Shown piece after piece: positions 47,712 to 57,163 of a stretch of 57,325 nt of DNA (the first letter of the stretch is position 1; the number at the start of each line of letters is the position of its first letter). Under the pieces are notes generated by a model. It searched no databases. It worked only from the letters and a program-made list of their open reading frames with translations, and had not been told where the DNA came from. The DNA is from Acidocella aquatica (GTDB taxonomy: Bacteria > Pseudomonadota > Alphaproteobacteria > Acetobacterales > Acetobacteraceae), in NCBI RefSeq assembly GCF_030160635.1, contig NZ_BSOS01000049.1, positions 1 through 57,325 of the forward strand, given 5' to 3'. Made by a program: the position numbers and the translations under genes.

Positions 47712-49145
47712 ATGATGTCACATGAGCGGCAGTTTTATATCAATGGCGAATGGGTTGACCCGGTTACGCCGCGCACGATGGATGTGATCAACCCCGCGAC
47801 CGAAGAGGCGTTCACGCAGATCTCGCTGGGCTCGAAAGCCGATGTGGACCTCGCCGTGGCCGCCGCCCGCAAGGCGTTCGAGACATTCAGCCAGACGACG
47901 CGCGCGGAGCGGCTCGATCTGCTCAAGCGGATTCTCGCGGCCTTCCAGGCCCGCTATGAGGATATCGCCAACGCGATCACGCTGGAACTCGGCGCGCCGG
48001 TGACGCTGGCGCATAAATCGCAGGCGGCCATCGGTGTTGGGCATCTGACCCAGATGATCTCGGTGCTGGAGACTTTCGAGTTCGAGCACATGCAGGGCAC
48101 GACGCTGATCGCCAAGGAGCCGATCGGCGTGGTCGGCATGATCACGCCATGGAACTGGCCGATCAACCAGATCACCTGCAAGGTTTGCCCGGCGATTGCC
48201 GCCGGTTGCACCATGGTGCTCAAACCATCCGAGATCGCGCCGCTGGATGCCATCATCTTCGCCGAGGTGATGCACGCGGCGGGGGTTCCGCCCGGCGTGT
48301 TCAATCTGGTCAACGGCGATGGCCCCGGCGTGGGCACCGCGATGTCCGAGCATCCTGATATCGACATGATCTCCTTCACCGGCTCCACGCGCGCGGGGAT
48401 TCTCATCGCCAAGGCAGGTGCCGATACGATCAAACGCATGCACCAGGAGCTGGGTGGAAAATCCGCCAATATTCTGCTCGACGATGTGGATATCGAAGCC
48501 GCGGTGACTACCGGCGTGGTGGATTGTTTCCAGAACACCGGCCAGTCCTGCAACGCGCCGACGCGCATGTTTGTCCCCGCACAGTTCCGCGACGTGGCGG
48601 TGGGCGCTGCCCGGCGGGCGGCGGAGTCAATCAAGGTCGGGGCGCCGTCGGACCCGGAGGTTTATATGGGCCCGGTGATCAGCCAGCTGCAATATGACAA
48701 GATACAGGCAATGATCCAGGCCGGGATCGACGAGGGCGCCACACTCGTGACAGGCGGCACAGGCCGGCCGGACGGGCTGAACCGGGGCTATTATGTCCGC
48801 CCCACAGTGTTTGCCGATGTGACGCCGGATATGCGCATCGCGCGGGAAGAGATTTTTGGCCCCGTGCTCTCGATCCTCACCTATGAGACCCCGGCGCAGG
48901 TGATCGCGCTGGCGAATGATACTGTGTATGGTCTGGCCGCCTATGTGCAATCGGGCAACCGCGAACGGGCGCAGGAAATCTCACGCAAGATGCGCAGCGG
49001 CAATGTCTACATCAACTATCCGAAGGGTGATCTGAACGCCCCCTTCGGCGGCTACAAACAGTCAGGCAATGGCCGCGAATGGGGCCAGTGGGGGCTCGAA
49101 GAGTTCCTCGAAATTAAAGGCGTTGTCGGTTACGCCGCAGGGTAA
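47712..49145 (+). CDS. Aldehyde dehydrogenase (semialdehyde type)
   Basis: 477 residues. Nucleophile Cys in NTGQSCNAPTR, general base Glu in HQELGGKSANI, NAD site TPWNWPINQITCK. ARKAFETFSQTTRAERLDLL and the length place it in the betaine-aldehyde/succinate-semialdehyde part of the family. Between puuD and an omega-aminotransferase, it should oxidise the semialdehyde that the aminotransferase makes (glutarate or succinate semialdehyde). AAGGAATAACA precedes the ATG. The exact substrate is not readable. Confidence 0.9.
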   Translation: MMSHERQFYINGEWVDPVTPRTMDVINPATEEAFTQISLGSKADVDLAVAAARKAFETFSQTTRAERLDLLKRILAAFQARYEDIANAITLELGAPVTLAHKSQAAIGVGHLTQMISVLETFEFEHMQGTTLIAKEPIGVVGMITPWNWPINQITCKVCPAIAAGCTMVLKPSEIAPLDAIIFAEVMHAAGVPPGVFNLVNGDGPGVGTAMSEHPDIDMISFTGSTRAGILIAKAGADTIKRMHQELGGKSANILLDDVDIEAAVTTGVVDCFQNTGQSCNAPTRMFVPAQFRDVAVGAARRAAESIKVGAPSDPEVYMGPVISQLQYDKIQAMIQAGIDEGATLVTGGTGRPDGLNRGYYVRPTVFADVTPDMRIAREEIFGPVLSILTYETPAQVIALANDTVYGLAAYVQSGNRERAQEISRKMRSGNVYINYPKGDLNAPFGGYKQSGNGREWGQWGLEEFLEIKGVVGYAAG

Positions 49146-49195
49146 GGGCGGGACTTTCACCAGAGCCACTTTCACCAGAACCAAGGAAATATCTC

Positions 49196-50497
49196 ATGTT
49201 GAATGCAGCTTCCAAACCAGACACCACCCAGAGCAACGCCGCGTGGGACGCACGGCGCCAGGCCGCGACACCGCGCGGCGTGAGCGTGCTGGAAAACTTC
49301 TACGCCGAGCGGGCGCTCAATGCCGAACTATGGGACATCGAGGGCAACCGCTATATCGATTTCGCGGGCGGCATCGCGGTGCTCAACACCGGCCATTGCC
49401 ACCCCCGCGTGATCGCGGCGGTTAGCGAACAGCTCGGCCGCTTCAGCCATACCGCGTATCAGGTGGTGCCCTATGCGGGGTATGTCTCGCTCGCCGAGCA
49501 GATGAACCGCCGCGCGCCGGGGGCCGGGGCCAAGAAGACCATACTGGTGACCACCGGCGCCGAGGCGGTGGAAAATGCCGTTAAGATCGCCCGCGCGGCG
49601 ACCGGGCGCTCGGGCATCATCGCGTTCGACGGCGCCTTCCATGGCCGCACGCTGCTCGGCATGGCGCTGACCGGCAAGGTGGCTCCCTACAAGACCGGCT
49701 TTGGCGCGATGCCTGGCGATGTCTTCCACGCGCCCTTCCCCAATCCGTTGCATGGCGTCAGCATCGAGGATTCGCTGGCCCATGTCCGCCGGTTGTTCAA
49801 GAGCGATATCGACCCCAAGCGCGTCGCCGCGTTCATCTACGAGCCGGTGCAGGGCGAAGGCGGGTTCTACCCGGCGCCGGTGGCGTTTATTCGCGGCCTG
49901 CGCCAGATTGCCGATGAGCACGGTATTCTGCTGATCGCCGATGAAATCCAGTGCGGCGCGGCCCGCACCGGGACGTTCTTCGCCTCCGCGCAGCATGATG
50001 TCACCATCGACCTGCTTACCTTCGCCAAGAGCATCGCCGCCGGCCTGCCGCTGGCCGGTGTGGTCGGCCGGGCGGAGCTGATGGATGCGGCGGCTCCCGG
50101 CGGGCTGGGCGGCACCTATGCCGGCAATCCGCTGGCCGTTGCCGCGGCCCATGCGGTGCTGGAGATCATCGAGGATGAGAAACTGGAGCACCGCGCCACC
50201 GTGTTGGGCGAACGGCTGAAAGCCCGGCTGAACACGCTGCGCGAGGCGGTGCCGTTCATCGCCGATGTGCGCGGGCCGGGCAGCATGGTGGCGGCCGAGT
50301 TCATCAACCCCAAGGATGGCGAGCCGCAGGCGGAGTTCGTGAAAAAGGTTCAGGCCATCGCGCAGCAGCGCGGGCTGATTTTGCTGATCTGCGGCGTTTA
50401 CAGCAATGTCATCCGCTTCCTCTACCCGCTGACAATCCAGGACAGCGTGTTCGCCGAGGCGCTCGATACGCTGGAATACGCGCTGCGCCACGCCTGA
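49196..50497 (+). CDS. gabT: 4-aminobutyrate/5-aminovalerate aminotransferase
   Basis: 433 residues of PLP fold type I, class III. YIDFAGGIAVLNTGHCHPRV, VTTGAEAVENAVKIARA, LLIADEIQCGAARTG and the PLP Lys278 in TFAKSIAAGLPLAG match GabT/DavT. It moves the amino group of GABA or 5-aminovalerate to 2-oxoglutarate, giving the semialdehyde for the adjacent dehydrogenase. The downstream glutaryl-CoA genes favour 5-aminovalerate. AAGGAAATATCTC precedes the ATG; a long hairpin follows the gene. Confidence 0.93.
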   Translation: MLNAASKPDTTQSNAAWDARRQAATPRGVSVLENFYAERALNAELWDIEGNRYIDFAGGIAVLNTGHCHPRVIAAVSEQLGRFSHTAYQVVPYAGYVSLAEQMNRRAPGAGAKKTILVTTGAEAVENAVKIARAATGRSGIIAFDGAFHGRTLLGMALTGKVAPYKTGFGAMPGDVFHAPFPNPLHGVSIEDSLAHVRRLFKSDIDPKRVAAFIYEPVQGEGGFYPAPVAFIRGLRQIADEHGILLIADEIQCGAARTGTFFASAQHDVTIDLLTFAKSIAAGLPLAGVVGRAELMDAAAPGGLGGTYAGNPLAVAAAHAVLEIIEDEKLEHRATVLGERLKARLNTLREAVPFIADVRGPGSMVAAEFINPKDGEPQAEFVKKVQAIAQQRGLILLICGVYSNVIRFLYPLTIQDSVFAEALDTLEYALRHA

Positions 50498-50508
50498 GCG
50501 AAGCCTGT

Positions 50509-50543
50509 TTGAGAGTATTCAGCCAATAGCTGAATACTCTCAA
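50509..50543. terminator. 15-bp perfect hairpin between convergent gabT and RND genes
   Basis: TTGAGAGTATTCAGC/GCTGAATACTCTCAA with loop CAATA, a flawless 15-bp stem 12 bases after gabT. No strong T-run follows on either strand. Its place between convergent operons suggests a shared two-way terminator or transcript-stabilising stem. Confidence 0.7.
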
Positions 50544-50582
50544 CTTATGTTTGATGTTTGAGCGCGCAACCTTACCCGGCGC

Positions 50583-53500
50583 TTATTTGCCGCGGTAGCG
50601 AATGTATAATGCCGGGATCAGGTTGGTGCTGAGCAGCGCGCTCCAGACGATGCCGCCCGCGATGACGATGGCCAGCCCCTGTTCCGGCGCGGCGCCTGCG
50701 CCAAACCCCAGAGCGGTGGGCAGCATGCCCAGCACGGCGACAATGGTGGTGAGGAAAATCGGGCGAAACCGCACATTCAGCGCCTCCTCCATGGCTTGTG
50801 CTGGGTCCAGCCCGGCGTTCTCGTTTTGCTGGGCGCGGTCAAGCAGGACAATGCCGTGGTTCAGGCTGACCCCCACCAGGGTGAGGAAGCCGACAAGGCC
50901 GATCCCGTTCAGCCCCAGCCCGCTTGCCGCCAGGGCCAGCGCGCCGCCGGTCATCGCCAGGGGGATCTGCATCATCAGCAACCCCGGCGCACGCCTGCCG
51001 CCAAAGCGCAGCACCAGCACGCCGGCCATGAGGATGACAGCGGCGAGTGCGGCAATCCCCAGGCCGAGGGCGGCGGCCTCCAACATGGGGTAGAGCCCGC
51101 CAAAGGCGATGCGGTAATCAGGCGGCAGCTTCAGGCTGGCCAGCGCCCTTTTGGCGGCGGTGATGGCAGCCCCCGGCGCGGTGGTGGGGGTCGCCAGAAT
51201 ATCGAAGGCGCGCGCCCCGTCGATATGGTGAAACTGATTCGGGCTGGTGACGAGGCTGATGCTGGCGAGCTGGCCGAGCGGCGTGGCGCTCTGGTTGCCG
51301 ACAGGCAGGGCTGCCAGGTCATCGAGGGAAAACGCGGCCGGATCAGGCAGGCGGAGATAAACCGGCAGCGCGAGATTGCCGTCGGGCACCTGGGTCACCA
51401 CCTGCCCGGCCAGCAGGGTGGAGAGCTCATTGCTCAATTGCGCCGGGCTGAGACCAGCCGCCGCCAGCGCGGCGGGGCGCGGCTGCACGTTGATCTGCGT
51501 CTCAGGATAGCCGTCGTTATTGAACACGCCGGAGAGGCCCTTGACGGTTGCGAGGCGGCTGGTGATCGCATCCGCCAGGGTGCTCATCGCCGGGAATTGC
51601 GTGCCGTAGAGCTGGATTTCAAAGGGCTGCGGCAGGCCCGAGAGGCTCTCGCCCAGGCGCTCCACGGTTGGGGTATCGATACCGAGTTGCACCGCGGGCG
51701 TCTGGCTTGCGGCGAGAATCCGGGCGGCAATCGCATCCAGGCTGTTCGCCCCGGCACCGGGCTTCAGCAAAATCTCGATTTCCCCGGCATAGGCTGGCTC
51801 GGTGTAGTTGCTGCCCGCGGATGAGCCGATACGCGCCAGGCTGTGGGCCACCGCGGGGTCGGCGTTGATGCGGGTGACGATTGAATTGACCGCCGCCTGC
51901 GTGTCCAGCAGCGCGGTGCCGGGCGGCAGCGTGAAGGACTCCAGCAGCACGCCTTCATTCGGCAAGGGGAGAATATTCACCGAGACCAGGCTCATCGCGG
52001 CCAGGCTTAACAACAGCAGCAGGAAACAGCCGCCGATGCTCCAGCGCGGATGCGCCAGCACGAAGTTGAACAGGCGGCGGTTGTGGCGCCGCAGCGCGGC
52101 CAGGAGCTGCTCGCTGCGCCGCGAGGGCTGCGGGATCGCCCCGCCATGGCGCACGAGGCTGAGGCCGAGCGGGATGAGCGTGAGCGATACCAGCAGGGAG
52201 GCCAGCAGGGAGAACACCATGCCCAAGGCGAAGGGGATGAAAAACAGCCCGGCCAGCCCGCCGGTGAACAACAAGGGGACGAACACCAGGATAGTGGTCA
52301 GCGTGCCGATGATATCCGGCGCCGCGATGTCACGCAGGCCGCGCAAAACACCGGCGGCGGGGGCGTCGCCCACCTCCCAGCGGTGGCAGATGCTCTCCAG
52401 CACGATGATCGCGTCATCGGCCACCAGCCCCAGCGCCACGGTGATCGCGCCCAGGGTCATTAAATTGAGGCTCTGCCCGGCGGCATACAGCCCGGCGATG
52501 CCGAGCAGCAGCGAGACCGGGATGCTCAACGCCAACAGCCACGCGCCGCTGCGCGCACCCAGCACGAAGAGCATCACCGCAATCGCCAGCACGCCGCCGA
52601 TGATGAGGTTGCGCCGCAGATCAGCCCCCACGGCATGCACGAGATGCCCTTGGTCATAAATACGGATAAACCGCACGCCGGGCGGCAACTGGCTGCTCAA
52701 CGCCGCCAGTTTCTGGGCGATGGCCTGCGTCACCGGCAGGGTGGAGGCGCCTTGCTGTTTGAAAATCGTCAGCGCAATGCTTGGCTGGCCATCCAGCAAT
52801 TCGCGCTGGTGGGTGGGCAGTGTGGTGCGGATAATGCGCGCCAGACTCCCAAGCGCCACCGGCCCATCTGGCCCGGCGACCGGCGTTGCGTTTAAATCAG
52901 CAATGTGCGTCGGCAGGTTATGCAGCTCAATCAGCGAATCCTGATGCCCGAGCGTGAGATATCCGCCGGGCGCCAGGCTCACCTGCCCGGCCAGCGCCGC
53001 GGTGAGCGCGCTCACCGGAATATGCGCCTGGCGCAGGGCGCCGAGGTTTGGCTGCACCCAGAGGGCGGCATCGCCGATGCCAGCGCTGTTGACCAGTTGC
53101 ACGCCGGAGATGCCGCGCAAGGCGGGGATGATGGTGGCGGCGACCGTGCGGGAAACCTCCTCGCGCGGTACCCCGGCGGGGATTTGTAGCGCGTAGTCGG
53201 CCACCTCGTTGATCGCGTTGCCCATGATCTCGGATAAAGGCTGGGCAGCGGGCGGCAGGCTGGCGCGCACCCGGTCAATAGCGCCGTTGACCGCTTGCAG
53301 GTCAGCGTTCGGGTCCGTGCCCTCACGGAATCGCAGATCGGTTTCAACCAGCCCATCGCCGATGGTGGAGCGCACCTCGGTCACATCCGGCAGGCCGAGC
53401 AACTGGCCCTCAAGCGGCGTGGCGACCAGAGTTTCCATGGTGGTGGCGGTGGTGCCCGGCAGATGCGTGATGACGCTGACCGCCGGAAAATTGAACGCCG

Positions 53501-53615
53501 GCAGAACCTCGACCGGAATGTTCACCAGCGCGTAAATGCCGTAGCCGATCATTGCGCCGTAAAGCAAAATCCACAGCGCGGGCCGCAGCAAAACGCGGCT
53601 GAGTGCGTTCATCAT
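50583..53615 (-). CDS. RND-family efflux transporter, inner-membrane pump
   Basis: About 1010 residues from the ATG at 53615. AcrB/CzcA-type protein with TM1 near the N-terminus (LLRPALWILLYGAMIGYGIY), two large periplasmic loops and 12 helices. The proton-relay Asp pair is in LGLVADDAIIVLESICHRWE. It is closer to the Mdt/HAE-type and unclassified AcrB group than to heavy-metal pumps. It follows its adaptor gene by 10 bases. No TolC-like outer-membrane gene is present, so one is presumably elsewhere. The substrate is unknown. Confidence 0.93.
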   Translation of the reverse strand: MMNALSRVLLRPALWILLYGAMIGYGIYALVNIPVEVLPAFNFPAVSVITHLPGTTATTMETLVATPLEGQLLGLPDVTEVRSTIGDGLVETDLRFREGTDPNADLQAVNGAIDRVRASLPPAAQPLSEIMGNAINEVADYALQIPAGVPREEVSRTVAATIIPALRGISGVQLVNSAGIGDAALWVQPNLGALRQAHIPVSALTAALAGQVSLAPGGYLTLGHQDSLIELHNLPTHIADLNATPVAGPDGPVALGSLARIIRTTLPTHQRELLDGQPSIALTIFKQQGASTLPVTQAIAQKLAALSSQLPPGVRFIRIYDQGHLVHAVGADLRRNLIIGGVLAIAVMLFVLGARSGAWLLALSIPVSLLLGIAGLYAAGQSLNLMTLGAITVALGLVADDAIIVLESICHRWEVGDAPAAGVLRGLRDIAAPDIIGTLTTILVFVPLLFTGGLAGLFFIPFALGMVFSLLASLLVSLTLIPLGLSLVRHGGAIPQPSRRSEQLLAALRRHNRRLFNFVLAHPRWSIGGCFLLLLLSLAAMSLVSVNILPLPNEGVLLESFTLPPGTALLDTQAAVNSIVTRINADPAVAHSLARIGSSAGSNYTEPAYAGEIEILLKPGAGANSLDAIAARILAASQTPAVQLGIDTPTVERLGESLSGLPQPFEIQLYGTQFPAMSTLADAITSRLATVKGLSGVFNNDGYPETQINVQPRPAALAAAGLSPAQLSNELSTLLAGQVVTQVPDGNLALPVYLRLPDPAAFSLDDLAALPVGNQSATPLGQLASISLVTSPNQFHHIDGARAFDILATPTTAPGAAITAAKRALASLKLPPDYRIAFGGLYPMLEAAALGLGIAALAAVILMAGVLVLRFGGRRAPGLLMMQIPLAMTGGALALAASGLGLNGIGLVGFLTLVGVSLNHGIVLLDRAQQNENAGLDPAQAMEEALNVRFRPIFLTTIVAVLGMLPTALGFGAGAAPEQGLAIVIAGGIVWSALLSTNLIPALYIRYRGK

Positions 53616-53625
53616 GGGCGCCCGG

Positions 53626-54672
53626 CTAATCAGGCGGCTGATACAAGGCCGCGATGCCGCGGTGGTAAAGCAGATACGCATTCACCACGACCACATCCTC
53701 GCCCGGCTTCAGGCCGGATTTTATCACCGTGTCATCGCCTTGCGCCGGGCCCGGCACGACCGCGGCCGGATGATCGCCCTGCGCCGTGTGCAGCATCACC
53801 CACCATTGGCCTTTGTCGAGAATCAAGGCATCGGCCGGCACGATCGTCTCCGCCCGCGCCGGCAGGGTAAGCGTGACCGTGCCAAAAATGCCCGGCGCGA
53901 GGGGGGCGCCCGGTATTAAAGCCACCGGCAGGCCGCCGTCCGGCTGCACCGCGCCAAGCGCGCCACGCACGCTCACCGGCACCGGATCACCGCCATTGCC
54001 GGGCGTGAACAGGCCCGTGGTGCCGGGGGCAATATCGGCGGCGGCGGCGTTATAGAACACGGCGCGCAGCCAGGTGCCCGAGGCGGGCTGTATGGTGGCG
54101 GCAGCCTGACCGGCCGCCAGCAGATCACCGTTGGCGGTCTGCACACTCTGCACCACCCCTGCCAGCGGGCTGCGCAGGATAACGTCTTCCCGCAGCGCGG
54201 CTAAATTGGCCGCCGCCGTGGCGCTCCGTGCCATGGCGGCGGCCAGCGCGGCCTTGGCCTGCGCAACGAGTTGCAGGGTGGAGAGATGCTGCCGCAGTTT
54301 CTGCTGCTCTGCCGTCAGGGATATTTCCGCCGCATGCTGCGCGGCTTTTGCGTCCAGGACCACGCCTTGCGCCTGAACCATGGCGGCGGTGATCTGCGGA
54401 CCGCCAAGCCGGGCAATTTTCTGCCCCGCCGCAACCGCCTGTCCGGGTAGAACATCAAGCGTGGCAACAATCCCGGACTGAGCGGAAGCCACGGTAACGA
54501 GGCCGCCCGGCTGCTCACTTGCGAAACCCGAAATCCGTGGAGTCTGCATGACCGCAACGGCCGCCACCCAGCCCACCGCCGGGGCCGCCTGCGCGCCATT
54601 GCCCGCGAACACGGCCAACCCGGCACAAAGAACACACCAGCGCAACAGATGCAGTCTCACATTTTCACTCAT
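53626..54672 (-). CDS. RND efflux periplasmic adaptor (membrane fusion protein)
   Basis: 348 residues. An N-terminal signal/anchor segment (LRWCVLCAGLAVFAGNGAQA) is followed by a lipoyl-like half (GIVATLDVLPGQAVAAGQKI), a short Ala-rich coiled coil (about 105-160), the second lipoyl half (RSPLAGVVQSVQTANGD) and beta-barrel/proximal domains. It bridges the pump to an outer-membrane channel. It is first in the two-gene minus-strand operon, divergent from the ArsR-methyltransferase gene. Confidence 0.9.
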   Translation of the reverse strand: MSENVRLHLLRWCVLCAGLAVFAGNGAQAAPAVGWVAAVAVMQTPRISGFASEQPGGLVTVASAQSGIVATLDVLPGQAVAAGQKIARLGGPQITAAMVQAQGVVLDAKAAQHAAEISLTAEQQKLRQHLSTLQLVAQAKAALAAAMARSATAAANLAALREDVILRSPLAGVVQSVQTANGDLLAAGQAAATIQPASGTWLRAVFYNAAAADIAPGTTGLFTPGNGGDPVPVSVRGALGAVQPDGGLPVALIPGAPLAPGIFGTVTLTLPARAETIVPADALILDKGQWWVMLHTAQGDHPAAVVPGPAQGDDTVIKSGLKPGEDVVVVNAYLLYHRGIAALYQPPD

Positions 54673-54795
54673 GCCGGTTCGTCACGCCAATCCGCCCTTC
54701 ACGATCCCACTGACAGAATTTGTAAGCCTATAAATCCGGCATGGCCAGAGACGCGGGGGCGGGGGTTTATTCTGGCCGCCGCATTTATAAAAGCG

Positions 54796-54825
54796 TTGAC
54801 AGTGATATAAACATATCCTTATATC
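54796..54825 (+). promoter_or_regulatory. Promoter with overlapping palindromic operator for the ArsR-metF operon
   Basis: A perfect -35 TTGACA (54796-54801) is followed at 17-18 bases by TTATATC. The palindrome GATATAA-ACATATCC-TTATATC (54804-54825, perfect 7-base arms) fills the spacer and -10. A repressor bound here would block RNA polymerase. Transcription should begin near 54832, only a few bases before the ATG at 54836, so the mRNA is nearly leaderless. Confidence 0.72.
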
Positions 54826-54835
54826 TGTAATTCAT

Positions 54836-55798
54836 ATGAATGACGCACTTGAAGTCTTCCGCGCCCTCGCCGACCCAACCCGGTTGCGGATTCTCGCGCT
54901 GCTGCGGGCGATGGAGCTTTCCATCGGCGAACTCGCGCAGGTGCTGGGGCAGAGTCAGCCGCGTGTCTCGCGCCATGTAAAAATCCTCGCCGATGCCGGG
55001 ATCGCGCAGCGCCGCAAGGAGGGGAGCTGGGTTTTCCTCGGCCTGGGCGATAAAGCGCGGATGGCGCCATTGCTGGCCGCCATCGATGCCTGGAGCGGTA
55101 AGGAACAAGGCGACTATTGGGCGGTGGCGGATATGGCCCGTCTCGCCGCCGTGCGAGGCGACCGTGCCCGCGCCGCGGAGGAATATTTTAACGCCCACGC
55201 CGCTGAATGGGACGAAATGCGCTCCCTGCATGTGGCGGAGAGCCAGGTTGAAGCCGCGATCCGCGCCAGCCTGGGTGCCGCGCCCATCGGCCGGCTGGTT
55301 GATATCGGCACCGGCACCGGGCGGATGATCGAGCTTTTCGGGGAGAGGGCGCTCAGCGTGATCGGGATAGACCGCAGCCCCGAGATGCTGCGCCTCGCCC
55401 GCGCCAAGCTGGCCCGCGCCGGGCTGGAGCATGTGGAACTGCGCCAGGGGGATTTCCACGCGCTGGAGCTACCGAACGCCTCCGCCGATACCGTGATTGT
55501 CCACCAGGTGTTGCACTATGCCCAGCAGCCCGAAATGGCGATTGCCGAGGCGGCGCGCCTGCTCACCCCCGGCGGCAGGCTGCTGGTCGTGGATTTTGGT
55601 CCGCACGAAAAAGAGGAGCTGCGCACACGCCATGCGCACACGAGACTTGGCTTCACCGATGAGCAGATCGCCGGCTGGTTCGCCAGCGCGGGACTCGAGA
55701 GCAAGCCGCCGCAGCCGCTCGAGGGCGGTGAATTAACCGTGAAACTTTGGCTGGGCCAGCGCCCCGCCGTGGCTGACATGAAAGACATTGCCGCATGA
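54836..55798 (+). CDS. ArsR-family regulator fused to SAM-dependent methyltransferase domain (SahR-like)
   Basis: 320 residues. The N-terminal ArsR winged helix (1-90: LADPTRLRILALLRAMELSI, QSQPRVSRHVKILADAG) lacks the metal-binding ELCVCDL motif. The C-terminal class I methyltransferase fold (about 120-305) has VDIGTGTGRM and VHQVLHYAQQPE. This architecture beside metF matches SahR-type regulators, which sense S-adenosylhomocysteine and repress methionine-cycle genes; that role here is inferred. No Shine-Dalgarno is visible. The stop overlaps the metF ATG (ATGA). Confidence 0.88.
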   Translation: MNDALEVFRALADPTRLRILALLRAMELSIGELAQVLGQSQPRVSRHVKILADAGIAQRRKEGSWVFLGLGDKARMAPLLAAIDAWSGKEQGDYWAVADMARLAAVRGDRARAAEEYFNAHAAEWDEMRSLHVAESQVEAAIRASLGAAPIGRLVDIGTGTGRMIELFGERALSVIGIDRSPEMLRLARAKLARAGLEHVELRQGDFHALELPNASADTVIVHQVLHYAQQPEMAIAEAARLLTPGGRLLVVDFGPHEKEELRTRHAHTRLGFTDEQIAGWFASAGLESKPPQPLEGGELTVKLWLGQRPAVADMKDIAA

Positions 55799-56751
55799 AC
55801 TCGCTCTCTCCGGCCCGGCAAGGCGCCCCGATTTTCGCGGACGCCGCAGGGGATATCGAAGTTTCATTCGAGTTTTTTCCGCCAAAAACTGATAAAATGG
55901 ACGCCGCGTTGTGGGACACCGTGAGGAGCCTGGCGCCGCTGGCTCCGCGTTTTGTCTCCGTGACCTACGGCGCGGACGGCTCCACGCGCGAGCGCACCCA
56001 TGCCACGGTCACCCGCATCGCCCGCGAAACCGCCATGCCGGCGGCGGCGCATCTCACCTGCGTTGGCGCCAGTAAACGTGAAATACTGGATATCGCGGAA
56101 AGTTATTGGACGGCAGGCATCCGCCATATCGTTGCTCTGCGCGGCGATCCGCCGCAGGCCGGCCAGCGTTTCACTCCGCATCCGGATGGCTTTGCCAATG
56201 CCACGGAGCTGACCGCGGGGCTGAAAGCGGTTGCGCCGTTTGAAATCTCGGTCGCGGCCTATCCTGAATGCCACCCCGATTCCCCCAGCATCAAAGCTGA
56301 TCTGGATAATCTCAAGGCCAAAATTGACGCCGGGGCGGATCGCGCCATCACCCAGTTCTTCTTTTCACCCGAGACGTTCCTGCGCCTGCGTGATCGCGCC
56401 GCCGCCGCCGGAATCAACGCCGAGATTGTCCCCGGCATTCTTCCGGTCTCGAATGTCGCGCAGACGAGGAAATTCGCTGCCCAGTGCGGGGCGGCGATTC
56501 CGCCCTGGATGGACCGGCTGTTCGAGGGGCTGGATGAACAGCCCGAGACGCGCCAGCTTGTGGCCGCCACCATCGCGGCTGAGATGTGCATGAGACTTTA
56601 TGATGGCGGCGTTCGTCACTTCCATTTCTATACGCTCAACCGCGCGGCACTATGCTATTCAATCTGCCATATGCTGGGCAAAAGACCCGCCGGCGGCGCG
56701 GATACCCATCCGGCGGCGGACGCCCGGCTGGTGGCGGCAACCGGCATGTAA
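55795..56751 (+). CDS. metF: Methylenetetrahydrofolate reductase
   Basis: 318 residues of FAD-binding TIM-barrel. FEFFPPKTDKMDAAL (the Glu is catalytic), HLTCVGASKREI and VALRGDPPQ are MetF motifs, and ITQFFFSPE supplies a flavin/folate contact. It reduces 5,10-methylene-THF to 5-methyl-THF for methionine synthesis. Translational coupling to the ArsR-methyltransferase gene puts it under that regulator. No methionine synthase gene follows in the window. Confidence 0.95.
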   Translation: MNSLSPARQGAPIFADAAGDIEVSFEFFPPKTDKMDAALWDTVRSLAPLAPRFVSVTYGADGSTRERTHATVTRIARETAMPAAAHLTCVGASKREILDIAESYWTAGIRHIVALRGDPPQAGQRFTPHPDGFANATELTAGLKAVAPFEISVAAYPECHPDSPSIKADLDNLKAKIDAGADRAITQFFFSPETFLRLRDRAAAAGINAEIVPGILPVSNVAQTRKFAAQCGAAIPPWMDRLFEGLDEQPETRQLVAATIAAEMCMRLYDGGVRHFHFYTLNRAALCYSICHMLGKRPAGGADTHPAADARLVAATGM

Positions 56752-56925
56752 GGCCGGTTGCGCCGCACGCCCTTTTTCCCGGTATCGCGGCCGGGCATTT
56801 CATGATTATATAGCAATCAACCATTTAACCATGTAGCTGCCACAGTTATCCGGCTGCCGCTGCATTCTCGCGCGCCGCGGCGGCGCCGCCTCAAAGATCG
56901 TCAAACCAGAATGAGGATTTATGCC

Positions 56926-57129
56926 ATGGATCTGAATGAAACCCTGGAAGCAGACTGGATCAAGATACGCGCGATCCTCAAAGAGCAAGTTAAAAATCTC
57001 GCGCAAGGGCAGCAACTCTCGGTTCCAGGGCTGAGTGCGGAAGCCGCGCATGCCGAGGCGCTGGCGCGCGCTCACAGACTCATCGCTGAATGCGAATCCG
57101 TCATAGTGATCTACTCCCGGAAAGCTTAG
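56926..57129 (+). CDS. Small acidic-helical protein of unknown function
   Basis: 67 residues from the ATG at 56926, with GAGGA 8 bases upstream; an ATG at 56911 overlaps that site and is less likely. It has two predicted amphipathic helices (DWIKIRAILKEQVKNLA and SAEAAHAEALARAHRLIAEC) and a hydrophobic VIVIYS end. No signal peptide or known domain. It stands alone, 34 bases before repeat copy B. Confidence 0.5.
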   Translation: MDLNETLEADWIKIRAILKEQVKNLAQGQQLSVPGLSAEAAHAEALARAHRLIAECESVIVIYSRKA

Positions 57130-57163
57130 CGCGGCATTGCGTTTAGAGCGGCCAAATCCAAGC

